This document shows, piece by piece, positions 32,497 to 41,396 of a DNA stretch of 64,000 nt. A program made the translations under genes and the position numbers. This DNA is from CAVQZC01 sp963718315. Lineage in GTDB: Bacteria; Actinomycetota; Thermoleophilia; Gaiellales; JAICJC01. The notes under the pieces are model-generated. The model was not told the DNA's origin. It made no database searches and worked only from the letters and a program-made list of their open reading frames with translations. Within the stretch, counting starts at the first letter, position 1. Every line of letters begins with the position of its first letter. The stretch lies in contig CAVQZC010000013.1 in the NCBI GenBank assembly GCA_963718315.1, forward strand, positions 496,001 to 560,000, written 5' to 3'.

Positions 32497-33579
32497 TTAG
32501 ATGACCGCCGCGACTTCGACCGAGGAGATGCCCGGCAGGTAGCCGGCGATCTCGTCCCAGGACTCGCCCTCGTCGGCGCTGGCGAAGACCTGGCCGGTGC
32601 TGGTTCCGAAGTAGAGGCCCGGCGTGTCGAGCGAGTCGATCGCCATTCCCTCGCGGAGCACGCCGAGGTACGCGTGGCGCTGGGGCAGCCCGCGGTCGAG
32701 ACGCCGCCAGCTCGAGCCACCGTCCGCCGTCCGCCAGACCGCCGTCTCCCCATCCGGCATGCAGCGCGCGTGGCCGGGGTCGAGCGGAATCACGTAGAAG
32801 CTCTCGCGGTCGTGCGGGTGTGCCGCTGCGGCGAAGCCGAAGTCGGTCGGCAGCCCCTCGGTGATCTCCGACCAGGTGTGGCCGCCGTCATCGCTTCGGT
32901 GCATGCCGCAGTGGTTCTGCTGGTAGACCCGGTTGAGGTCGACCGGCGAGAACGCCAGCTTGTGGACGCAGAAGCCGACGTCGGGATGCTCCCGCGGCCA
33001 CTCGGCGCGCAAGCCGGTGTTGCGCGGCGCCCAGGTCGCGCCGTCATCGCTGGTCTCGAACGCGCCGTAGCCCTGCACGACGACCCAGAAGCGATCGGGG
33101 TCGCCCGGATACGGCACGATCGCCGGCATGCCGAGATGCCCCGGTGGCTGCTTGCCGGGATCGTTCCAGTCACCCCGCCCGGGCTGGTCGTCAAGCGTGC
33201 TGAGCAGGCGCCACGTGCGGCCCTGGTCGCGGCTCTCGAACACGCCCGCCGCCTCGGCGCCTGCGAAGACGCGCCCCGGCGCGGTGGCGAGCCCCGACAG
33301 CTTCGACAGCTTCAGCTCGCCGCCCTCGCCGTAGTTGAGGCCCTCGCTGGAGAGCTCCCACGTCTCTCCCAGGTCGGCGCTGCGCCAGACGGCGGCTCCG
33401 TGCCACTCGCTGGCTCCGGCCGCGTACATCATCCCGGTGTCGGCGTCGATCACCCCGTGATAGATCGGCCAGCCCTCACAGTACGGGCCTCGTACCTCCC
33501 AGTCACGGCGCTCGCCGTCGCTCTCCAGGACGAAGCACCCCTTGCGAGTGCCCACCAGCACCACCATCCGCTGCGTCAT
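32497..33579 (-). CDS. BNR/Asp-box repeat (sialidase-like beta-propeller) protein
   Basis: A 360-aa cytoplasmic-looking beta-propeller. At least five Asp boxes (S/T-x-D-x-G-x-T/S-W) are visible: RSADLGETW, ESRDQGRTW, ETSDDGATW, RSDDGGHTW, RTADGGSSW and ASADEGESW. No signal peptide and no clear sialidase Arg triad, so it is probably not a sialidase despite frequent annotation as exo-alpha-sialidase. The tight pairing with a MoaD/ThiS-like gene is notable. Start at ATG 33579; a 111-bp gap separates it from the divergent DUF302 gene. Confidence 0.82.
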   Translation of the reverse strand: MTQRMVVLVGTRKGCFVLESDGERRDWEVRGPYCEGWPIYHGVIDADTGMMYAAGASEWHGAAVWRSADLGETWELSSEGLNYGEGGELKLSKLSGLATAPGRVFAGAEAAGVFESRDQGRTWRLLSTLDDQPGRGDWNDPGKQPPGHLGMPAIVPYPGDPDRFWVVVQGYGAFETSDDGATWAPRNTGLRAEWPREHPDVGFCVHKLAFSPVDLNRVYQQNHCGMHRSDDGGHTWSEITEGLPTDFGFAAAAHPHDRESFYVIPLDPGHARCMPDGETAVWRTADGGSSWRRLDRGLPQRHAYLGVLREGMAIDSLDTPGLYFGTSTGQVFASADEGESWDEIAGYLPGISSVEVAAVI

Positions 33580-33690
33580 CGCCGCTGCTCCCTTCGGACT
33601 CTGCGAGAGTCTAGATCGTTGATTTCAATTAGACGTGCCGGCGGATCAGGAATCATCGGTCTGGCACATCGACCCGCGAGGGGAGTCCCG

Positions 33691-34080
33691 ATGAACACCA
33701 CCGATGGCACGCTGGTGACCAAGCTGAGCGCGTCCCCCGTCGAGGACACCGTGGCCAACCTGGAGGCTGCACTGACGGCGCGCGGACTGAAGCTCTTCAC
33801 CGTGGTCGACCACAGCGGCGAGGCCGCGAAGGCCGGGCTGTCACTGCGCGAGACCAAGGTGGTGATCTTCGGGAGCCCGCAGGCCGGCACGCCGGTGATG
33901 GAGGCGGCGCCGCTGTCGGCGCTCGACCTGCCGCTGAAGGTGCTGGTCTGGGCGGACGGCGACCAGACGAAGGTCACCTACACAGCGCCCAGCGCCCTTG
34001 CCGACCGGTACGGCCTTTCCGACGAGCTGGGCAACCGCCTTGCCGGGATCGACGCGCTGACCGACGCCGCCGTGCGCTAG
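33691..34080 (+). CDS. DUF302 family protein
   Basis: A 129-aa protein of the DUF302 alpha/beta fold: VEDTVANLEAALTARGLKLFTVVDHSGEA then TKVVIFGSPQAGTPVM and LDLPLKVLVWAD. Function unknown; family members are often stress- or metal-linked. GAGGGGAG precedes the ATG by 7 nt. The upstream divergent region contains a loose inverted repeat (GTCTA ... TAGAC near 33609-33634). Confidence 0.85.
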   Translation: MNTTDGTLVTKLSASPVEDTVANLEAALTARGLKLFTVVDHSGEAAKAGLSLRETKVVIFGSPQAGTPVMEAAPLSALDLPLKVLVWADGDQTKVTYTAPSALADRYGLSDELGNRLAGIDALTDAAVR

Positions 34081-34088
34081 GAAGCTCG

Positions 34089-34424
34089 TCAGCCCTTGGC
34101 GGGCAGCGACCGTGCGTAGCCGACCCCGCGCCCGACCCATTCCTCGAGGTCGGCGTCGCCCTGCAGGTGCTCTGCCGACACGCGCAGCCAGCCCGGCATC
34201 GCCTTGCCCCGCATCTCGGCCATGGTGGCCGCGGTGCCCGACACCAGCGCGCCCGATTCCGCCGGATCCACCCGAACCATGATGCCGCCCTGGCCGCTGG
34301 CCGCGATCGCCATGTTCCCGCCGACCAGAAACGCGAGCCCGCCGAACATCCTCTTCTCGGTCAAGTCCGCCTCCCCGGCGAGCATCCCGCGGATCCTCGC
34401 CGCCAGTTCCTCGTCGTACGCCAC
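34089..34424 (-). CDS. TfoX/Sxy N-terminal domain protein
   Basis: A 111-aa protein with the TfoX_N fold: AYDEELAARIRGMLAG, then TEKRMFGGLAFLVGGNMAIAA, the diagnostic block, and GIMVRVDP. In gammaproteobacteria TfoX controls competence; stand-alone domains in other bacteria have unknown roles. GTG at 34424 is chosen because it begins the conserved domain. The last residues lie close to the convergent DUF302 stop. Confidence 0.82.
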   Translation of the reverse strand: MAYDEELAARIRGMLAGEADLTEKRMFGGLAFLVGGNMAIAASGQGGIMVRVDPAESGALVSGTAATMAEMRGKAMPGWLRVSAEHLQGDADLEEWVGRGVGYARSLPAKG

Positions 34425-34475
34425 GGCTCGCGATCGTACCCCACCGCTGGCTGCGATCTCGGGTACGGTGCGGCC

Positions 34476-34901
34476 ATGGGCATCGTGCATGCCAGCCTCG
34501 AGGAGATTGCCGACCGGCCGGTCAGCTCGGTGATCACCGTCCGCGGCAAGGAGCTCGCCGCCGGCGACACGGTTGCGGCGGCCCGGGCCGTCTTTGCCTC
34601 CAGCTCGGTGCAGGTGATCCCGGTTCTGGACGGCGTCACCTACACGGGAGCGGTCGCCCGCGAGGACATCGAGGGCGCCGCGGACGCCGACGCGATCACG
34701 CCGTACGTGTCCGACCGGGTCCCGACCGTCACCGCCTCGACCAGGGCCGAGGACGCCCTGGAGCTGCTCTCCGATGCGGGCGGCCGGCGGCTCGTCGTCC
34801 TCGGCAATGACAGCTCCACCTACGTCGGTCTGGTCTGCGTGTCGCGCGACCACGCCGGGCTCTGCATCGACGCCGAGTGCCACGCAGGCGGGGCGGGCTA
34901 G
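34476..34901 (+). CDS. CBS-domain protein
   Basis: A 141-aa protein with two CBS motifs. The first runs from about residue 28 (DTVAAARAVFASSSVQVIPVLDG, then YTGAVARED), the second from about residue 85 (STRAEDALELLSDAGGRRLVVLGND, then YVGLVCVSRD). CBS pairs bind adenosine nucleotides and regulate partners. The C-terminus carries two Cys (LCIDAECHAGG). The ATG lies 6 nt after TACGGT, consistent with a leaderless mRNA. Confidence 0.7.
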   Translation: MGIVHASLEEIADRPVSSVITVRGKELAAGDTVAAARAVFASSSVQVIPVLDGVTYTGAVAREDIEGAADADAITPYVSDRVPTVTASTRAEDALELLSDAGGRRLVVLGNDSSTYVGLVCVSRDHAGLCIDAECHAGGAG

Positions 34902-34983
34902 CAGCCACCTGATGTCGCTGGGCATCATCGTGCTGATGGTCTGACGCGCTCCAGCATTTCTCAGACCACCTGGTAACAATCGG

Positions 34984-36376
34984 GTGATGCTACGAGGTCT
35001 GCGCCTGCTCCTGCTGCTCGATGCGGCGGCGATGGTCGTCGCTTCGACGATCACCGATCCGATCGTCTCTGACGTTGCGCTTGCGCCGCTGCTGCTGGTG
35101 TCGGTCGTGCTCGGAATCGCCTGCCTGAGCGGCGACCTGGTGGCACCCCGCCGGCGGCTGCCGGTCGTGTGCTCGGCGCTGACCATCGTCGCGCCGTTCC
35201 CGTTCCTGCTCCTCGGAGCCCCCTGGGGAACGCGCACCGCAGCGGTTGTGCTGGCGCTGCTGCAGATCGTCCCGCTGGTCGCCGACCGGCGTTCCCGGGC
35301 GCCCATGGGCGGCCCGAGGCGGGTGGTCGCGGCTCTCACGATCACCACCGCGCTGCTGCTGGTCGGCAGCGTGTTCCTGGTCTGGTACGGCGCCACCTAC
35401 CTGATCCCGGCGCCGAAGGGCGTCTTCTCGCGCAACCCCTACCTGGTCTCCCTGACCACCACGCGGGCGCAGTTCGCGTGGAAGACCACCCACGGCGCGG
35501 TCCGCCTGAGCGCCCGGGCGCCGGACGGGATCGTCGTCCACGCCGCCGGCGGAGTGCTCAGCGGCCTGGCTCCGGGCACGCGGTACGTCTGGACGGCGAA
35601 CCTGGCTCGGCGTGTCCGCCGCCGCGGGCTCGTTCCAGACTGCGCCGACGACCACGGCCACGCCGATCCGGCTGGTCTCGTTCGGCGACTACGGATCGGG
35701 CAACGCCCACGAGTACGCGGTCGCCCGGCTGGCAGCCGCCACCGACCCCTCGCTGTTCCTCTCGGCCGGTGACAACGCCTACCTGCTGGCCGCGCCGCCC
35801 CTGCTCGACCGGGCGATCTTCGCCCCGCTGCGGCCGCTGCTCGCCGAGGCGGCGCCGGTGGTGGCACTGGGGGAGCATGACCTTGCCTGGAACGACGGGT
35901 CCGCGGTCATCTCCGCGTTCGACCTCCCCGGCCACCACTACACCGCCCAGTACGGGCCGGTGCAGGTGGTCGTGCTCGGGCTCCAGGCCGACGCCTCGGC
36001 GCTGGCCTACGCCCGGCAGGTGCTGGGACGCTGCGACGGCGCCTGCCCGGTGCGGTTCGTGCTGCTCCACCGGCCGATCGACGCCGGCAACCCGATCATG
36101 CCGCTGCTTCGGGCACGCCACGTGGCGGCGATCCTCGCCGGCCACCTGCACCGGTACGAGCGGCACGTCCGCGCCGGCATCCTCCAGTTCACGGTCGGAA
36201 CCGGCGGCGAGGGGCCTGGCAGCGCCGCGTTCACCCGTCCGACGGCGGATGCAATCGTCTCGCTCCAGGCCTACGGGTTCCTCGAGATCGACATCCAGGG
36301 CGGCTCGATCAGCTACCGCTTCGTCGACCAGGCAGGGCGGACGCGCGACCACGTCGATCAGCGCATCCCCGGCTAA
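34984..36376 (+). pseudogene. Membrane-anchored metallophosphoesterase (single frameshift)
   Basis: About 463 aa. The N-terminal 140 residues hold four hydrophobic helices. A fibronectin/purple-acid-phosphatase-like N-domain follows (NPYLVSLTTTRAQFAWKT ... LAPGTRYVWTANL), then a calcineurin-like phosphoesterase core: VSFGDYGSGN, LSAGDNAY, ALGEHDLAWN, LLHRPIDAG and LAGHLHRYERH, giving the metal Asp, Asn and His ligands. One extra base near 35607 separates the two halves; otherwise sense is intact. Likely hydrolyses phosphoesters outside the membrane. GTG 34984 or ATG 34987. A strong terminator hairpin follows the stop. Confidence 0.82.
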
Positions 36377-36386
36377 CAGAACCGGC

Positions 36387-36412
36387 CCCCGGGGAGGTCG
36401 CCCTCCCCGGGG
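36387..36412. terminator. Bidirectional terminator hairpin
   Basis: CCCCGGGGAGG and CCTCCCCGGGG form an 11-bp stem with a TCGC loop, flanked by ACCGG/CCGG arms. It lies in the 47-bp gap between the convergent phosphoesterase and sedolisin genes and could end both transcripts. There is no T-tract. Confidence 0.75.
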
Positions 36413-36423
36413 AACCGGACTCG

Positions 36424-37821
36424 CTACTGGGAGTTGGCGACCGCGACGAGGTCAGGCACGAACCGCGCGCCGTCGATCGTGCCGACGCCCGACGCCATGT
36501 CGTAGCCGTTGGCCGCGTCGAAGCCCTTCACGGTGTGGACGTTGGGCCCCTGCGGGAACGTGACCGTGTTGGTGCCGCCGGTGACGTCGAGAATGCCCGG
36601 GTCGTGGGCGCCCGACATCTGGTACAGGTACGGGTTCAGGAGGCCGAGCCCGCGGCCGGCGACCTGGTCGGCGATGGCGACCACGCCCGCGAACAGCGGG
36701 GAGGCCTCGCTGGTGCCGCCGACGAGGTAGAAGCCCGCCGGCCCTGCCCCGACCTGCTCGTCGAGGTAGACCAGAGCGGAGCCGTCCACGGCAGCGCTCA
36801 TCGAGATGTCCGGCACACCGCGCTGGGTGCCGACCGACCCGCTGACGCTGTCCTGGTAGGAGGGCCGCCCGAACACGGTGGAGCGGCCGCCGCCGCTGGC
36901 GGCGGGCGAGAACTCCAGGTTGGTGTCGTTCCAGACGGTGTCCGGCTGCAGGCGCAGTCCGCGGTTGTTGAGGTGCAGCTGGGTCCCGCCGACGGCCGTC
37001 CCCAGCGGATCGGACGCCGGCCAGGCGACCGTGCGGCTGAGGAAGAACGAGTCGGCGAAGCCGGACGAGTCGAGCCCGTTGGGCCCGGTCGGGCCGGCGT
37101 CGCCCGAACCGGTCAGCATCGTGACGCCGTTGTTGCTGGCGTTGACGTACGCGCTGCGCAGCTTCATGATCGCCGCGGCGCTGTGGAAGCCCTTCTCGGG
37201 AGCGCCGAAGCTCTGCGTGATCACGTTGCCCAGGTGATGGTCGACGACGTAGTTCTCGGCCTCGACGATCTGCGGGAAGCCGTGGACGCCGAGCGTCTCG
37301 GCGACCGGGGTTTCGACCAGGACGATGTTGGCGCCGGGCGCCATCGAGTGTGCGTACTCGACGTCCAGCGACGTCTCGATCGCCCAGCCGAACATCGCCG
37401 GGCGCTTGCTCGGGTCATACGGTGGGACGGCGCCGGCCGGCTGGATGATCTTGAAGCTCGGGGGCGCAGGCAGGCCGAACGACTTGTCGAAGACCCGCAG
37501 CTCGCCGCGAATGTTCTGGTAGCCGTAGGAGTCGACGATCACGATCGTCTGACCGCTGCCGTCGTCTCCCTTGCGGTACAGCGGCTTCATGTCGTACGCC
37601 GTCTGGAACTGCAGCGGGGAGTAACAGGCGATCTTCAGGAAGTGCTCGCACTGGCCCGTTGTGGGCGGCGTGGGAAACGAAACGTGGGAGACCATCCGCG
37701 CCAGCGGAACCGGCCCCACACTGACTGCGGGGGCGGCGGGAGCGGCAGCCAGCGTTCCGGCGCCGGCCGTGGCCAGCAGCGCAGCCGTGCTCCCGAGCAG
37801 ACCTAGGACCCGACGTACCAT
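36424..37821 (-). CDS. Exported S53 family peptidase (sedolisin), short pro-region
   Basis: A 465-aa secreted serine carboxyl peptidase. An Ala-rich signal peptide (VLGLLGSTAALLATAGAG) opens it. The catalytic Glu and Asp are in AIETSLDVEYAH, the oxyanion Asp in TGSGDAG, and the nucleophile Ser in GGTSEASPLFAG. Calcium-site residues are expected in ILDVTGGTN and near the C-terminus. The catalytic domain starts within about 60 residues of the signal, so the usual pro-domain of some 150-200 aa is missing. ATG 37821 has GGAGGGG upstream. Probably an extracellular acid protease. Confidence 0.9.
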   Translation of the reverse strand: MVRRVLGLLGSTAALLATAGAGTLAAAPAAPAVSVGPVPLARMVSHVSFPTPPTTGQCEHFLKIACYSPLQFQTAYDMKPLYRKGDDGSGQTIVIVDSYGYQNIRGELRVFDKSFGLPAPPSFKIIQPAGAVPPYDPSKRPAMFGWAIETSLDVEYAHSMAPGANIVLVETPVAETLGVHGFPQIVEAENYVVDHHLGNVITQSFGAPEKGFHSAAAIMKLRSAYVNASNNGVTMLTGSGDAGPTGPNGLDSSGFADSFFLSRTVAWPASDPLGTAVGGTQLHLNNRGLRLQPDTVWNDTNLEFSPAASGGGRSTVFGRPSYQDSVSGSVGTQRGVPDISMSAAVDGSALVYLDEQVGAGPAGFYLVGGTSEASPLFAGVVAIADQVAGRGLGLLNPYLYQMSGAHDPGILDVTGGTNTVTFPQGPNVHTVKGFDAANGYDMASGVGTIDGARFVPDLVAVANSQ

Positions 37822-37931
37822 GGCACCCCTCCTTGAGAGAAACACCGGCAGCATGCGCAGGAGGCGAGCGGCCGCAAACGCGTGGAAGCTACACGATTTT
37901 TCAGCTTGAGGGAAGTGCCCGGGCCGACACG

Positions 37932-38573
37932 TTATGCGGCGCCGGGAGGGCTCAGCTCCGTGACCGGGATCGGGTAGCGCTCGCGGGCCTGCTGCACCAC
38001 CCCATCCTCCAGCCACCTGGTGTTGCCGGAGGGGCGAACCACGAACAGGATCTCGCCGGCCGAGAACTCGCGCAGCCCGTCGTCGGCGGCCTGCAGCGGG
38101 TCGCGGGCGCCGACCCGGCCGCTCGCCGGCACCTCCAGCTCCTTGAGCGCCGCCAGCGTTGCCTCGAGATGCGCGGATGCCGCCTCGTAGTCGCCATCGT
38201 CACCGGTCAGCGTGGACGTGCGCGAGCCCAGCACCGGAGCGACGACGAAGGCGTTGGTGCTGTCGCCCGAGAGCACAGACCGCAACTCGGCAGAGGAGGG
38301 GGCGTCGCCGGCGATGACCAGCACGCGCCTGATACCGTCGTCGGGCGGGGCAACGGCGCCGTCGGGGAGAGCCCCCGGCGCCGGTGCCGGCGGGCGATGC
38401 GGCCTGGCGAGCGCGACATAGCTGACCCCGATCAGCACGATCAGGCCAATCACGCCGAGCGCGATCCACGCCCAGACACCGAGGTTGCCTGCCCACACCA
38501 GCAGGGCGATGATCCCGATCCCGACGATGGTCATCGGGATGGCCAGAAACTCGAGACGGCTGTTCTCGTCCAT
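37932..38573 (-). CDS. Two-helix membrane protein with universal-stress-like cytoplasmic domain
   Basis: A 213-aa protein. Two hydrophobic helices (about residues 11-30 and 34-55) are followed by a Pro-rich linker and a soluble domain with a strand-helix order (IRRVLVIAGDAPSSAELRSVL ... GEILFVVRPSGNTRWLE). The domain recalls UspA-like or permease-regulatory domains seen in actinobacteria, but no ATP motif is visible. Function unknown. Followed 12 bp upstream by the NTF2-like gene on the same strand; possible two-gene unit. Confidence 0.65.
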   Translation of the reverse strand: MDENSRLEFLAIPMTIVGIGIIALLVWAGNLGVWAWIALGVIGLIVLIGVSYVALARPHRPPAPAPGALPDGAVAPPDDGIRRVLVIAGDAPSSAELRSVLSGDSTNAFVVAPVLGSRTSTLTGDDGDYEAASAHLEATLAALKELEVPASGRVGARDPLQAADDGLREFSAGEILFVVRPSGNTRWLEDGVVQQARERYPIPVTELSPPGAA

Positions 38574-38585
38574 CCTCGGCGTACC

Positions 38586-38966
38586 CTACCGCGGCCTGAA
38601 TCCCGAGCAGAGGACGCGCATCCAGTCGATCCGGCCGTCGCGAACGGTGTAGTACGCCTGCTGCTCGACCACGAAGGGACCGTCGGGCGTCTCGCCCCGG
38701 AACTGGTAGGCAACCCGCTGCCGGTCGGCGAACGTGTCGTTCTCGATCGAGACGACCTCGCGGATGTCGTCGGTGTCGTCGAACCAGGTGGTCAGGATCT
38801 CGTCGACCACCTGTCGGGGGCTGGACGCCTCCCAGAACTTGCGCGGCGTCAGCGCCCGGAAGTCGATCTCGGGGTGGAGCAGCTCGGCCACCTGGCCAAA
38901 CTGCTTGGCGCCGAGCGCCTGGGCGAACGCGCCGCCCATCGTGTCAGTAGCCGAAGACTGCTGCAC
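38586..38966 (-). CDS. SnoaL/NTF2-like domain protein
   Basis: A 126-aa alpha+beta-barrel protein: FAQALGAKQFGQVAELLHPEIDFRALTP opening, then VVEQQAYYTVRDGRIDWMRVL at the end, as in SnoaL-like proteins. Such folds bind small hydrophobic ligands or act as isomerases or hydrolases; nothing here fixes a reaction. The start at ATG 38966 lies 12 bp from the end of the exported-protein gene upstream. Confidence 0.75.
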   Translation of the reverse strand: MQQSSATDTMGGAFAQALGAKQFGQVAELLHPEIDFRALTPRKFWEASSPRQVVDEILTTWFDDTDDIREVVSIENDTFADRQRVAYQFRGETPDGPFVVEQQAYYTVRDGRIDWMRVLCSGFRPR

Positions 38967-38978
38967 CGTCCCTCCTCG

Positions 38979-39575
38979 TTAGGTCAACGTGGCCGTGCCG
39001 GCCACCTGGCACCGATCGGTCACGCTGTTTGCGATGACGTGGAACACAACGGTGACAATATGCGACGGCGTATCGATCGTCATCTCACCCTCGGCCCGGG
39101 CGAACCCTCCGCCGGAACGCCCGACGGTGACTGGCACCACGTCCGCGTTCGCCGCCGCAGTCATCCCGAACTCGGTGGGTGCCTCGGAGCCAAGCTCGTC
39201 CCCGGGGATGTAGGAGCCGTTGATGTCGGCGGAGCCCGACGGCACCACGTGGAGCTCGGCGGTCCACACACCTACCGGGTTCACGTAGCAGGCGAGGCGC
39301 ATCTTCAGGCCGTCCTTCGAGAGCAGCTGCGCATCCGGCGCGCCGGTGGCGATGTCGGCTCGTAGCGGCACGGCGCCGGTCTGCCACGAGACGGCCGTCT
39401 CGGTGGCCTTGCACGTGGTGGTCGCGACTCGCAGCGCTCCGCCGCTCGTCGCGTAACAGGCGGCGATGACGCCGGTGCTCTTGTTTATTGGGTTGGCGGC
39501 ACTCGCCGCCCATGCGGTGGCGGCGCTCCCCGCCACCGCCGCGACCACGACGGCGCCGATCAGACGAGCATGCAT
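38979..39575 (-). CDS. Exported protein with actinobacterial C-x-GALRV repeat
   Basis: A 198-aa secreted protein. The signal peptide is LIGAVVVAAVAGSAATAWA. Just after it comes GVIAACYATSGGALRV ... CKATETAVSW, a short cysteine-paired module common at the N-terminus of actinobacterial exported proteins of unknown role. The rest is beta-rich with two further Cys. No catalytic motif was seen. It is probably an envelope or surface protein. Confidence 0.7.
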   Translation of the reverse strand: MHARLIGAVVVAAVAGSAATAWAASAANPINKSTGVIAACYATSGGALRVATTTCKATETAVSWQTGAVPLRADIATGAPDAQLLSKDGLKMRLACYVNPVGVWTAELHVVPSGSADINGSYIPGDELGSEAPTEFGMTAAANADVVPVTVGRSGGGFARAEGEMTIDTPSHIVTVVFHVIANSVTDRCQVAGTATLT

Positions 39576-39659
39576 GAGACCTCCCCGAGTCTGGTGTGCG
39601 CTGCGGGCGCCGCGCGGTGAACGCGTCCCCGTCGCCCCAACAACACAAGCCTACCGCCG

Positions 39660-40406
39660 TTACGCGGTGGACGGTCCGACCAGCAGGCGGTATCCGAAGT
39701 CCGCGTCGTCGAGCTCGAGTAGCTCCCAGTTGAGCCGTTGCCACTCGCTGGTTCGGAGGTCGTCGCGAAGGGCGGCGACCGCCCGCTCCACAGGCGCACC
39801 CAGCTGGGCGAGGTTCGAGATGCCTGCCCGGACAACGGGGTCAAGGTACGCCTCTGGCCGCTGCCAGTACGCACACAGGAACCCGTCCCGGCAGTCGTGC
39901 GGAACCGGCACCACCGCCGCATCCGCCCCACCCATCCATGCGCACGTGTCGGCGATCGACGGCATCCGTGCCCGGTCGAACGGAATGCTCTCCGGCAGGT
40001 AGTCGCGGACGAGCCAGAACCGGTCGGCCCAGTCCGGGTCCCAGGTGAGGACGACCAGCCGCCGCGCCACCCGGCGCATCTCGCGCAGACCCCGCTCGGG
40101 GTCGCTCCAGTGGTGGATCGTCAGCACCGCCAGCGCCGCATCGCACGCCCCGTCGGGGAGCGGGATGTGCTCGGCGGTCGCCTGTGCGGCAGGCGCCGAA
40201 CCTGGCGGCCGCTGGGCAATCATCGCCGCGGACGGCTCGACCGCGAGGATGGTGCCGGGAGGTTCGTATGACCCGGCGCCGGCGCCGACGTTGACCACCG
40301 TCTGGGCATCACCCAGCGCCGACCAGATCGCCGCCTGGATCCGCGGATCGGCGCGCCGGGCGCTCGTGTAGGTGCGGCCGATCGTGTCGTAGACGGCCTG
40401 GGACAT
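39660..40406 (-). CDS. Class I SAM-dependent methyltransferase
   Basis: A 248-aa methyltransferase. Motif I is VVNVGAGAGSYEP, motif II ILAVEPSAAM, and the motif IV region ACDAALAVLTIHHWSD is of the Methyltransf_11 type. A C-terminal cap follows. Substrate unknown. The ATG at 40406 overlaps the stop of the alcohol dehydrogenase gene (ATGA), so both are made from one mRNA. Confidence 0.85.
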   Translation of the reverse strand: MSQAVYDTIGRTYTSARRADPRIQAAIWSALGDAQTVVNVGAGAGSYEPPGTILAVEPSAAMIAQRPPGSAPAAQATAEHIPLPDGACDAALAVLTIHHWSDPERGLREMRRVARRLVVLTWDPDWADRFWLVRDYLPESIPFDRARMPSIADTCAWMGGADAAVVPVPHDCRDGFLCAYWQRPEAYLDPVVRAGISNLAQLGAPVERAVAALRDDLRTSEWQRLNWELLELDDADFGYRLLVGPSTA

Positions 40407-41380
40407 CAGACCTCGATCACGATCTTGCCCCGCGTGTGGCCACTGTGGATCTGGCGCACTGCCTCCGCCGCAGCGTCGATCGGGAAGGTGCGATCGACGA
40501 CCGGCGTCAGCTTCCCCTCCTCCAGCGGCTGCCGCAGCGTCTCGAGATCCTGCTCACGCGCGGTCGCGAGCATCGGCTTCAGCTTCTGACGGACAAACGG
40601 CGCGGTGACCACCGCCTGAAGCGAGCGCTCGACGCCGCCGAGCCAGTGCCCGCCAGCGCGCCGACCATCACCAGCCGGCCGCCCGGCGCGAGGGCGCGCC
40701 GAAGGCGTGACAGCGAGCGCTTTCCGGCCAGCTCGAGAATGACGTCGTAGCGCGCCGGCGGCGAGATCGTCTCCCGCGTAGTCGATCACCTGGTCGGCGC
40801 CCAGCGAGGTCACGAGGTCCGCCTTGGCAGCACTGCAGACACCGGTGACGTGCGCGCCCCACGCCTTTGCGATCTGCACCGCGAACGTCCCCACGCCGCC
40901 GCCCGCGCCGAGAATCAGGACACTCTCCCCTGCAGCGACCCTTCCTTTGTCCCGAAGCGCCTGGACGGCCGTGTAGCCCGAGGCAGGCACCGAGGCAGCC
41001 TGCTCGAAGGTCACATTGGCCGGCTTGTGGGCGATGCGCCGCGCGCGGGCCCGGGCGTACTCAGCGTAGGAGCCGGCACACGTGCCGAACACCTCGTCCC
41101 CCGCCGCGAACCCGGTGACGTTGCCCCCGGCCGTCTCGACGACACCCGCGAAGTCGAGGCCGCGCACCTTCTCCTTGGGGGCCCGCAGGCCATAGCCCAT
41201 CAGTCGCATCAGGTAGGGATCGCCTGCCATGGTGTGCCAGACGCCGGGATCGACGCCGCAGCGACGACCCGCACGAGCAGGTCGTCCTCCCCCCGTCGCA
41301 GGCCGATCGATCTCCCGTAACTCCAACACGTCGGGAGCAGATCCGTACCGTTCCTGGACGATCGCCTTCAGAACGGCCAA
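40406..41380 (-). CDS. Zinc-free NAD(P)-dependent alcohol dehydrogenase (quinone-oxidoreductase type), with internal frame excursions
   Basis: A 324-aa MDR-superfamily reductase: VRGLDFAGVVETAGGNV, GSYAEYARARARRIAHKPANVTFEQAASVPASGYTA over successive segments, the Rossmann motif ILGAGGGVGTFAVQIAK, and GHTRGKIVIEV at the end. No zinc ligands, so like quinone reductases. Two internal stretches read as nonsense in this frame (near 41270-41330 and 40650-40775). In another frame they give DDLLVRVV and YDVILELAGKRSLSRLRRALAPGG, so paired compensating indels are present. TTG at 41380 is the only upstream start. It is 16 bp from the divergent methyltransferase. Confidence 0.8.
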   Translation of the reverse strand: MAVLKAIVQERYGSAPDVLELREIDRPATGGGRPARAGRRCGVDPGVWHTMAGDPYLMRLMGYGLRAPKEKVRGLDFAGVVETAGGNVTGFAAGDEVFGTCAGSYAEYARARARRIAHKPANVTFEQAASVPASGYTAVQALRDKGRVAAGESVLILGAGGGVGTFAVQIAKAWGAHVTGVCSAAKADLVTSLGADQVIDYAGDDLAAGALRRHSRAGRKALAVTPSARPRAGRPAGDGRRAGGHWLGGVERSLQAVVTAPFVRQKLKPMLATAREQDLETLRQPLEEGKLTPVVDRTFPIDAAAEAVRQIHSGHTRGKIVIEV

Positions 41381-41396
41381 GTGTATCGTCCGCTCG

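Noticed and set aside
32497..33579. Exo-alpha-sialidase
   Set aside because: Asp boxes are present, but no signal peptide and no Arg triad or FRIP motif was found.
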